Shown piece after piece: positions 1 through 7,700 of a stretch of 40,822 nucleotides of DNA (position 1 is the first letter of the stretch; the number at the start of each line of letters is the position of its first letter). The stretch covers positions 1 through 40,822 of the forward strand of contig NZ_JAHDTF010000056.1 in NCBI RefSeq assembly GCF_018531465.1, read 5' to 3'. Made by a program: the position numbers and the translations under genes. The notes beneath the pieces were generated by a model. The model was not told where the DNA came from. It saw only the letters and a list, made by a program, of their open reading frames with translations, and made no database searches. This DNA is from Sphaerisporangium fuscum (GTDB lineage: Bacteria; Actinomycetota; Actinomycetes; Streptosporangiales; Streptosporangiaceae).

Positions 1-128
1 TCGTGCGGCGCGCCGGCGGGCCGCGCCGGGGCCGCGGTGGCCGGGACGGCGGGGGCCGCCGCCACGACCGACCCGACGGCGCCGAGCCCGGCCAGCCTGC
101 CGAAGCCCCGCCGATCGATGAGTGTCAC
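1..128 (-). CDS. Tat-exported protein, N-terminal fragment (runs off left edge)
   Basis: Reading the minus strand from a GTG at 128 gives 42 open codons to the window edge. The start is chosen because GGAGGA lies four bases upstream (about 133-138); an in-frame GTG 24 bases earlier has no such site. The peptide has a twin-arginine signal: DRRGFGRLAGLG, then a small-residue hydrophobic stretch (AVGSVVAAAPAV) and Ala-rich likely cleavage sites (ATAAPA). The mature protein is almost wholly outside the window, so its function cannot be told. Tat export with cofactor or pre-folded enzymes (hydrolases, oxidases) is common in actinomycetes. It lies downstream of the ABC pair on the same strand, 242 bases away, so probably has its own promoter. 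Confidence 0.6.
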   Translation of the reverse strand, partial: MTLIDRRGFGRLAGLGAVGSVVAAAPAVPATAAPARPAGAPH

Positions 129-370
129 GATGTCCTCCTCGAGGTCGAACACGAAGGGTCAGGTAATGACCACGCAAAGTGTCGGCATGGAGGAGGCGTC
201 CGTCATGGCGGCGCGCCATGGGCGGATCAGCTGGCGTCCCAACTGAAGGCGGCGGGCCGGCCTCGATACAGGGTGAAGATCGCGTCCGGCGGGCCGAGCC
301 GGGCGGGACGGCGATGCCGGCCGCCGGCGTGGAGGGCCGCCCCGTCCGCACCGGCCCGGCCCGATGCCCC

Positions 371-1078
371 TCACGGTCGCGTCGCGGCCCGGCCCGCGGG
401 GACGGCGTCCGCCGCGCCGAGCCTGCCGTCGGCCATCGTCAGGACGGTGCCGACCAGGCCGAGGGTGGCGAGGTCGTGGGTGACCATGACGGTGGCCAGC
501 CCGTTGTCCCTGGTCAGGCCGGCCAGCAGCGAGACGATCAGCTCTCCCCGCCGGTGGTCCAGGGCGCTGGTCGGCTCGTCGACGAGCAGCACCCCGGGCC
601 GGTTCATCAGGGCGCGGGCGATGTTGACGCGCTGCCGCTCGCCCCCCGAGAGCTGGTGGGGCCGCTTGTGCTCCTTGCCCGACAGGTCCACGGCCGCCAG
701 CAGCTCGCGGGCCCGCGCGGCGGCCTCGCGCGGGGAGCGTCCCGCCAGATGCGCCATCACCACGAGCTGGTCCAGGGCGGTCAGCGAGGCCGGGAGGCTG
801 GGCTGCTGGAAGACGATGCCGATGTGCTCCCGGCGGACCCGGGTCCGGACGGCGGGGCTCGCGGCGCTCACCTCGTGCCCGGCCACGACGACCCTTCCCG
901 ACGCGGGCGTGATCAGGGTGGCGGCGACGGCGAGCAGGCTGGACTTGCCGGACCCCGACGGGCCGACGACGGCGGTGAACTCCCCCGGCGCGACGGTGAG
1001 GCCGACGTGGTCGAGGGCGGTCAGCGTGCGCTCGCCGTCGGGATAGGTCAGGACGACGTCGGTGAGTTCGAGGCTCAT
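371..1078 (-). CDS. hrtA: ABC transporter ATP-binding protein, MacB/HrtA type
   Basis: 235-residue ATPase subunit that would energise the FtsX-type permease encoded just upstream. Visible motifs: Walker A GPSGSGKS at residues 39-46, Q-loop region (VFQQPSLP), signature LSGGERQRV, Walker B VLLVDEPTSALD and the switch-loop His (VMVTHD). The ATG at 1078 overlaps the TGA of the permease gene (ATGA), so the two are translationally coupled; longer open frame upstream of this ATG lies inside the permease gene and is not coding. Family knowledge: this LolD/MacB/HrtA class works with MacB-fold permeases that act by mechanotransmission rather than classical transport. The HrtA name rests on the partner permease and the neighbouring two-component system, and is inference. 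Confidence 0.9.
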   Translation of the reverse strand: MSLELTDVVLTYPDGERTLTALDHVGLTVAPGEFTAVVGPSGSGKSSLLAVAATLITPASGRVVVAGHEVSAASPAVRTRVRREHIGIVFQQPSLPASLTALDQLVVMAHLAGRSPREAAARARELLAAVDLSGKEHKRPHQLSGGERQRVNIARALMNRPGVLLVDEPTSALDHRRGELIVSLLAGLTRDNGLATVMVTHDLATLGLVGTVLTMADGRLGAADAVPAGRAATRP

Positions 1079-2175
1079 CGGGAGGCTCCCAGCGCGGTCA
1101 GCGGGTCGACGGAGGTGATCTTGCGAATGGCCAGCGCCGCCCCGGCCGTCCCGAGGAGGATCATCACGGCGACGGGGACGAGCGTGGTGGCGGCCGACAG
1201 GACGAACGGGACGGCGCCCTCGGCCAGGGCGCCGAGCCCCGCCCCGATGGCGCCGCCCGCGCCGGCCCCGGCGAGCAGCACGATCACGGCCTGGGCGAGC
1301 GCGTCGCGCAGCAGGTAGCCGGTGCCGGCGCCCAGCGCCTTGAGCACCGCGACGTCCCCCCGCCGCTGGATCGTCCACACGGCGAAGAACGCGCCGATGA
1401 CCAGGGCGGAGATGGCGAACAGCAGACCCCGCATGAGCTGCAGGGACCCGTTCTCGGACGAGAAGGAGCCGATGGCGGTCAGTGCGGCGTCGCGGGTCAC
1501 GGTGGTGGTGCCCAGGCGGGCGTCGGTGGAGGCCAGGCCGGGATCGCCCTCGACGCGCAGGGCGAGGACGGTGGCGGCGACGTCCCCGTCCTGCGGCGCG
1601 GCGATCCGCCGCCAGTCGCCGATGGTGATCCAGACGACCGGGGCGTGGCTGTAGGACGCCGCGGTCCCGGCCCCGGCGACGGTGAACTCGCGGCCGAGGA
1701 GGTTCACCCGCGCACCGGCGGCCAGCCCGGTCTCCTCGGCCACCGCGGCCGACAGGACCACCTTGCCGTCCTCCACGGCGGCCCCCGCCCCGCGGGCCGA
1801 CGCGCCGCCGGGTTCGACGCCGAACACGGCCACCGCCGTGCCCCGCTGGTCGCCGGTGCCCAGGGTGAGCCGTCCCATGCCGACGCCGAGCCGTTCGGCG
1901 ACGACGCCGTCCACTTCCTTCCATGCCTGCCAGGTGTGCTCGGCGATCCGGCTGTCGGAGAAGGACGGCTCGGCGGGCTCGCCGTCCGGCCCCTTCCCCG
2001 TGGAGAAGACGACGCGGTCGGCCGACAGGTCGGCGACGGCCGAGACGTTCTCCCGGGCGAGGCCGGCGGTCAACCCCGACAGCATGGTCACCAGCAGGGT
2101 GATGAGCAGGACGACGGCGCCCATCAGGGCGAAGCGTCCCTTGGCGAAACGTAGTTCTCTGAGCGCCACGAACAC
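1075..2175 (-). CDS. hrtB: FtsX-family ABC permease, HrtB-like
   Basis: 366 residues, GTG start at 2175 preceded by AAGGAGAG seven bases upstream. One N-terminal transmembrane segment (ALMGAVVLLITLLVTML, residues about 17-33), a long extracytoplasmic domain (about 40-245), then three C-terminal membrane segments in an FtsX domain (about 250-355), the standard MacB/HrtB topology. The opening MFVALRELRFAKGRFALMG resembles what I recall of HrtB-type heme-exporter permeases in actinobacteria. In Corynebacterium, HrtBA removes toxic heme from the membrane and is switched on by a NarL-type two-component system, which is also present here on the opposite strand. Substrate here is inferred; an antibiotic or other hydrophobic compound is possible. 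Confidence 0.85.
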   Translation of the reverse strand: MFVALRELRFAKGRFALMGAVVLLITLLVTMLSGLTAGLARENVSAVADLSADRVVFSTGKGPDGEPAEPSFSDSRIAEHTWQAWKEVDGVVAERLGVGMGRLTLGTGDQRGTAVAVFGVEPGGASARGAGAAVEDGKVVLSAAVAEETGLAAGARVNLLGREFTVAGAGTAASYSHAPVVWITIGDWRRIAAPQDGDVAATVLALRVEGDPGLASTDARLGTTTVTRDAALTAIGSFSSENGSLQLMRGLLFAISALVIGAFFAVWTIQRRGDVAVLKALGAGTGYLLRDALAQAVIVLLAGAGAGGAIGAGLGALAEGAVPFVLSAATTLVPVAVMILLGTAGAALAIRKITSVDPLTALGASR

Positions 2176-2288
2176 GGCGCGACTCTCCTTGAGGATGGGG
2201 TGGTTGCGGACGGACTCAGCCTGGGCCCGCCGGCCCTCGTCGCGCGTCGTCGGCAGGCTCCGTCCCGCACCGCTCCTTCGGTCGGCCC

Positions 2289-2312
2289 GGAATCAACCTT
2301 TTGAAGGATTCC
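2289..2312. promoter_or_regulatory. Interrupted inverted repeat in the divergent permease/kinase promoter region
   Basis: GGAATC at 2289-2294 and its complement GATTCC at 2307-2312 flank a 12-base centre that itself contains CCTT and AAGG. The site lies in the 170 bases shared by the divergent permease and kinase genes and has the form expected of a dimeric response-regulator operator. It includes the TTG that would begin a longer kinase frame, which argues against that start. No convincing -35/-10 pair was found. Confidence 0.4.
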
Positions 2313-2345
2313 TCGGCGTCGACGGCCGACTACCCTGAGCGAGAA

Positions 2346-3539
2346 ATGCTTGATTTTCCGTTTCCTCCCGCTCTTCGGCTGCTGCGATGGGCGATCCACG
2401 GCACCTTCGCCGTCCTGCTCGTCATCGCCGTCGTCCAGGTCGCCTACGAGGACCGCCCGGCGGTCGCCGCGACCGGCGCGCTGCTCGGCCTCGCCTACGC
2501 CGTCGGGCTGGGGATCGAACGCCGGATGCCGGACTTCGGCGGGCCCGTCCACCTGGTCCTCGGACGGATCTGGCTGTCGGCGATCACTCTCGGCTGGGTG
2601 GCGCTGGCCCTGTTCGCGCAGGAGTTCGTGTGGCTGGCCTTCCCGCTGTTCTTCGCCTACCTGCACCTGCTGCCGCTGCGGGCCGCGCTGCCCGGCCTGG
2701 TCGTGCTCACCGCCTTCGCGATCGGCTCGGCCGGCTGGCACACGGGCGGCCTGTCGCCCGCGGTGGTGGTCGGGCCGACGATCGGGGCGATCGTGGCCAC
2801 CTTGCTGGCCCTGGTGTACAAGACGCTCTACTCGGAGAGCGAGCAGCGCCGCCGCCTCATCGACGACCTGGTCAGCACCCGGGAGAAGCTGGTGCTGGCC
2901 GAGCGTGACGCCGCCCGGCTGGCCGAGCGGGAACGGCTCGCCAGGGAGATCCACGACACCCTGGCCCAGGGGATGTCGAGCATCATCCTGCTGCTGCGCG
3001 CGGCCGGGCGCGACCTGACCGTCCACCCCGACGCGGCGCGGGCCCACATCCGCGAGGCCGAGCAGGCCGCGCAGGAGAACCTGGAGGAGGCACGCGACTT
3101 CGTGCGGGCGCTGGCGCCGCCCGCCCTCCAGCACTCCTCCCTCGTCGCCGCCCTGTCTAGGATCAGCGAGTCCGCGGCGGCGCGCACCCCCACCAAGGTC
3201 CGTTTCGAGGTCTCCGGTGACCCGGTGGAGCTGCCGTCCGACTACGACCTCGCGCTCCTGCGCGTCGCCCAGGGGGCCCTGGGCAACGTCGGCAGGCACT
3301 CCGGGGCCGCGAACGCCAGGGTGACCCTGAGCTACCTCGGCGACGCGGTGGTGCTGGACGTGGTGGACGACGGCCGCGGCTTCGACCCGGACACCCCGCC
3401 GGGGACCGGGTACGGGCTGCGGGCCATGCGGGAGCGGGCGTCGGCCCTCGGCGGCGGCCTCGACGTGGAGTCCGTCCCCGGCGAGGGGACCGCCGTCGCG
3501 CTCACCCTGCCCCTGGCGCGGCCGGAGGTGACCCGTTGA
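2346..3539 (+). CDS. Sensor histidine kinase, NarL/HisKA_3 type
   Basis: 397 residues from the ATG at 2346. The open frame extends to a TTG at 2301 but that codon has no ribosome site and sits in a dyad, so ATG is preferred; even so its own ribosome site is weak and leaderless translation is possible. About five or six membrane segments fill residues 14-160 with almost no external domain, so the signal is probably sensed in the membrane. A short coiled linker precedes the HisKA_3 box with phospho-acceptor His203 (REIHDTLAQG). The HATPase_c domain follows, with N-box (GALGNVGRHSG), G1 (DDGRGFDPD) and G2 (GYGLRAMRER). The heme sensor ChrS has a similar polytopic input domain. The stop overlaps the start of the regulator gene. 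Confidence 0.9.
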   Translation: MLDFPFPPALRLLRWAIHGTFAVLLVIAVVQVAYEDRPAVAATGALLGLAYAVGLGIERRMPDFGGPVHLVLGRIWLSAITLGWVALALFAQEFVWLAFPLFFAYLHLLPLRAALPGLVVLTAFAIGSAGWHTGGLSPAVVVGPTIGAIVATLLALVYKTLYSESEQRRRLIDDLVSTREKLVLAERDAARLAERERLAREIHDTLAQGMSSIILLLRAAGRDLTVHPDAARAHIREAEQAAQENLEEARDFVRALAPPALQHSSLVAALSRISESAAARTPTKVRFEVSGDPVELPSDYDLALLRVAQGALGNVGRHSGAANARVTLSYLGDAVVLDVVDDGRGFDPDTPPGTGYGLRAMRERASALGGGLDVESVPGEGTAVALTLPLARPEVTR

Positions 3540-4168
3540 GGGCGCCGATCCGGATCCTGCTGGCCGACGACCATCCCGTGGTCCGCTCCGGGCTGCGCGC
3601 CATGCTGGCCGGCCAGGACGACCTGGAACTGGTGGGGGAGGCGGCCACCGGCGAGGAGGCCGTCGCCCGGGCCGCCGAGCTGACGCCCGACGTCGTGCTG
3701 ATGGACCTGCAACTGGGGGCGGGCATCCACGGCAGCGAGGCGACGCGCCGGATCGTCGCCGAGGGCGCCTCGCGGGTCCTGGTGCTGACCACCTTCGACA
3801 CCGACGCCGACATCCTGACCGCGCTGGAGGCGGGCGCGATCGGCTACCTGCTCAAGGACGCCCCGCCCGCGGACCTGCACGCGGCGATCAGGTCGGCCGC
3901 GGTGGGGGAGAGCACCCTCGCGCCCGGCGTGGCCTCCCGCCTGGTCGACCGGGTGCGCGCCCCCGCCACGACGCTCAGCACCCGGGAGCTGCAGGTGCTG
4001 CGGTACGTCGCGGACGGGCTGAGCAACCGGCAGATCAGCAGGGCCATGTTCCTGAGCGAGACCACGGTCAAGACCCACCTCGTGCACATCTACGGCAAGC
4101 TCGGGGTGGACTCCCGCACCGCCGCCGTCGCCGCGGCCGTCCGCAAGGGCCTGATCCGCTCCCACTGA
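3536..4168 (+). CDS. NarL/LuxR-family response regulator
   Basis: 210 residues. A TTG start at 3536 overlaps the kinase TGA (TTGA) and has GGAGGTG seven bases upstream. Receiver domain at residues 5-120 with acidic pocket D11-D12, phospho-acceptor D57 (VVLMDLQLG), Thr in VLVLTTFD and Lys in YLLKDAPP. C-terminal LuxR helix-turn-helix at about 145-208 (LSTRELQVLRYVADGLSNRQ). It is the partner of the upstream kinase and probably controls the divergent ABC pair through the dyad at 2289-2312. In the analogous ChrA/HrtR systems the regulator activates the exporter when heme is in excess; the signal here is unknown. Confidence 0.93.
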   Translation: MRAPIRILLADDHPVVRSGLRAMLAGQDDLELVGEAATGEEAVARAAELTPDVVLMDLQLGAGIHGSEATRRIVAEGASRVLVLTTFDTDADILTALEAGAIGYLLKDAPPADLHAAIRSAAVGESTLAPGVASRLVDRVRAPATTLSTRELQVLRYVADGLSNRQISRAMFLSETTVKTHLVHIYGKLGVDSRTAAVAAAVRKGLIRSH

Positions 4169-4183
4169 CACACCCCGGACGCG

Positions 4184-4215
4184 CACGGCCTCCGGCCGGG
4201 CGGCCGGAGGCCGTG
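4184..4215. terminator. Bidirectional terminator hairpin
   Basis: A perfect 14-base inverted repeat (CACGGCCTCCGGCC, four-base loop GGGC, then the exact complement) lies between the convergent response regulator (ends 4168) and the RHS gene (ends 4226). There is no T-run, which is usual for high-GC actinomycete terminators. Confidence 0.8.
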
Positions 4216-4225
4216 GCGGCGGCGG

Positions 4226-4785
4226 TCACCACGGGTCGTCGTAGCTGAAGTCGTCGTCGTCCGGCCGTCCGGGGTAGCCGTGCAGCGGGTTGTCGAACCA
4301 GGTGACCAGGTATTTCTCCAGGCCCAGGCCGAAGTAGAGGACTTCGGTCTCCTTGCTGGAAAGCTCGTTGAAGCGGCTGGGGAAGTAGAGCTTGGTGACG
4401 GGGACCCTGAACAGGCCCAGGTGCGGGGCATTGCGGACGATGTTCTTCAGGTCCGGGTCCGGCGAGTAGGAGGCCACGGTGAAGCTTTCGGCCAGGGATA
4501 TGAACGGGGAACGGTCGAGGCCACGTCCGGTCATGTGCTGTTGCCCCCGCCACTCCAGGTAGGCGGTGTCACCGTTCCCCCGGAAGAACCGCAGTTCTTC
4601 CTGCAGGACATCGGCCGGCCCCAGCCACAGCTTCGGCACCACGGCCTCGAAGGTGCGCTTGTCGGCGAAGCGCCACAGCGTGACCCATTCGGCGTCCTCC
4701 TCGCCCACACGCCACTGGCCGTAGCCGCCGCCGTACCGCGCGGCCTCCGGATCCAGTTCGTCCTCCCCGCAGGAGGCGCCGACAC
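4226..4785 (-). other. C-terminal toxin tip of the RHS protein (ADP-ribosyltransferase-like)
   Basis: Residues about 3040-3225 follow the Pro-rich linker and do not belong to the repeat shell. Seen in order: VTLWRFADKR (candidate NAD-binding Arg), LRFFRGNGD, RSPFISLAES (candidate STS-like strand followed by a helix), and SSKETEVLYF (candidate ExE loop). That order matches the R-S-E class of ADP-ribosyltransferases, whose known members modify proteins, RNA or small molecules. I cannot align it, so the class is a proposal. The last residues are highly acidic (DDDDFSYDDPW). Confidence 0.45.
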
Positions 4786-7700
4786 CGGTCACCCCACGGC
4801 AGGGGTCCAGCTGCACCTCGGGGTCGGGCGGTACGCCCGGTCCCGGGTCGACGCGGCACTCCTGCATCGCGTCCGCACCGAACACTCCCGAGCATCCGCC
4901 GACGACGTGCGGGGCCGGGTCGAGGCCGCCGTTGGGTTGCCCGTCACCCGCTCCGGCCTCGATCGGCGTGAAGGCCACGCCGACCCTGTCCAGGATCTTG
5001 CCGATGGCGTTGTCGACGCTGTGGTTGAGCCCCTTGTCGAGCGCGTCGGTCAGCGAGGTGCCCGCCGGGCCGGGCAGCCGGTCGTGGTCGATGGGACCCG
5101 GCCTGGTCGCGCGCGTCTTCGCGGCCTTGTCGGCCAGCTGCTGCGGCGTGGGCGGCGGAGGCGGCGGGAGCTTTACCCGCACCGGCTCCTCCGACAGGCT
5201 GAACCCGCCCGCGAACCTCGCCTTGCCCGGATTCCTCGGTGAGGAGGTGCCGGTGCCGCAGTCGCACGGTGCGGACCAGGGGCTGGTGTCGAAGTCGTTG
5301 CCGATGTCGGTGGAAGTGGCCGGCCGTCCCCCCAGCATCATCAGGAGCGCCCCGGCCACGATGCAGGAGATCATGAAACGGCCGCAGACCCTCATGCTGC
5401 GCGCGGCCGCGGCCGCCTCCCCGGCGGACGCTTCGCCGCCGTTCAGGAGCACTTCTCCCAAGAGCCGGATCTCGCACTCGACGTTGCAGTACAAGTGGCC
5501 GGTCGGGTCCACGTGGTCGACCGGGTCGCCGCCCGCGTACGCGAAGCGGTTGCCGTTCGCCGACGGCACCGGATTCACCTCGAGGGTGTCCCTGCTGGAG
5601 AACGCGCCGGTGCCGGGGTCGTACCAGCGGGCGGCCATGTTGACCTTGCCGGTGCCCGGGTCGGTCCAGCCGCCCTGGTAGCCGATGCCCCGTTTGGTGC
5701 CCGAGCTGGCGACGACCTTCCCGTACGGGTCGTAGGCGGCCGAATCGGCCAGCGCGCCGGCGCCGGTGAAGGTGGCGGTGAGGTCGCCGTGCCGGTCGGT
5801 GTAGGCGTACAGGCCCGCGACGGAGACGACGCCGCCCGCCGGGTCCCTGCCGTAGGTCTCCGCGCCCGCCGCGGCCGGGGTGTTGCCCAGGCCCGAGTAG
5901 CTGAACGCGGTGCCCGCGGCCGAGGCGAGCCTGTCCAGCCCGTCGTAGGCGTAGGTGGCGGCACCATCGGTGATCATCCGGTCGAACGCGTCGTAGCTCG
6001 TCGCGCTCGCGCTCCCGCCGGCCGGCGTCCTGGATCTCAGGGTGCCGCGAGCCGAGTAGGCGTAGGAGGCCGACCCGTCGGAGACCAGCTGGTCACGGGC
6101 GTCGTAGACGGCGACGGTCGTGCCGGCCTTCGTGCGGTTGCCCGCGTCGTCGTACTCGTAGCCGACCGAGTTCCACGACGTCAGCCTGCCCGCGAGGTCG
6201 TAGCCGTAGGTGTTGGCCGCGGCGCCCGCCGTACCGGTCGTGGTCTTGCCGGCGAGCCGGCCGGCGTCGTCGTAGCCGTAGGCGATGGCGGCCGGTACCA
6301 CGCCCGCGGTGGTCCTCAGCGTGTCGGAGGTCGGCCGGTGCAGCGCGTCGTATTCGAACGAGCGCGTGATGCCGCCGTAGTCCACCGTCTTGAGCTGGTC
6401 CATCGTGTCGTAGGAGTAGGTCGCGGTCCCGCCGGTGAGCGGGTCGCGGACCGTGGACAGCCGGCCGCCTCCGTCGTAGCCGTAGGTGGCCGTGCCCGCC
6501 CTGTCGGTGCGGGTGCGCATGCGGCCGTCGGCGTCGTAGGTGAAGGACGCCGTGCCGGACGGCCCCGCCGTGCTGACGAGATGGTCGCGGTCGTCATAGC
6601 CGAAGGTGTCGTCACCGGCCGAGGTGAGCCGGCCGACGGCGTCGTAGCCGAAGCTGTGGGCGGTCGTGGCGGTCTCGGCGCCCGCGCCGGTCTCCCCGGT
6701 GAGCCGGTTCAGCTCGTCGAAGGCGCGGACGACGGTGACCCCGCCGGGCCTGGTGACCTTGACGGGACGGCCGGCCGCGTCGTAGTCGGTGATCGTCCGC
6801 CGGTCGGCGACCGAGGTGTACGACGCCGTCGCCGGGACGAGCATCGCCACCTGGAGGTTCCACGGGTTGTAGGCGTAGACGGTCGCCTCGCCGTCGCCGT
6901 CGGTGAAGCGGGTGCGGTTGCCGGCGGCGTCGTAGCCGAACGACGTGGTGATCGTGTGCGTCGAGGTGGTCTTCTCGTGCTGGCCGGTCAGCCGGTTCAG
7001 CGCGTCGTACTCGTAGGTGGTCACCCCGCCGCCGGGGGTGTCCACGGTGATCGGGTTGCCCCCGGCGTCGTATTCGACCGTCGTCGACCGCAGCCGCCCG
7101 CCCGACGCGTCGAGGTCGGCCGCCGCGGTCGCCCGCCCGGCTCCGTCGAACGTGAGCGTGCGGCTGGTGCCGTCCGGGTTGAGGACCTTGGTCACCCGGC
7201 CGGCGTGGTCGCGGGTGTACCAGTGGGCGCGGGTCAGCGGGTCCACGTCGGCCACGACCTCGCCCGCCGCGTTGTAGCCGAACTGGGTCCGCGCGCCCGA
7301 CGGCATGGTGACGTAGGTCAGGTTGCCCGCGTCGTCGTACTCGTAGCCCGTGGTGTACCCGGCGGAGGCCGGTGTGCGGTCGATGACGGTACTGGAGACG
7401 CGGCGGCCGAGGTCGTCGTACGTCGCCCCGGTCACCCGGCCCGCCTGGTCCCGGGTCCAGATCCACTCCCCGGCCGCGTCGAAGCCCGACCGCGACCGTC
7501 CGCCCGCCGCGTCGGTGGCGGCGACCACGTCGCCCAGCTGGTCGTAGGTGTAGGTCTCGCCGTGGCCGAGCGCGTCCGTGACGCTCGTCACCCGGCCCAG
7601 CTCGTCGTACTTCGTGGTGGAGCTCCCGGTGACCGTGGCACCGGCGCCGAGCTGCGTGTACGGCGGCAAGGTGACGACGAGCGGCCGGCTCATGCCGTCG

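Noticed and set aside
2301..2345. TTG start for the sensor kinase
   Set aside because: No ribosome site precedes it, it lies inside an inverted repeat, and the 15 extra residues add nothing to the first membrane segment.
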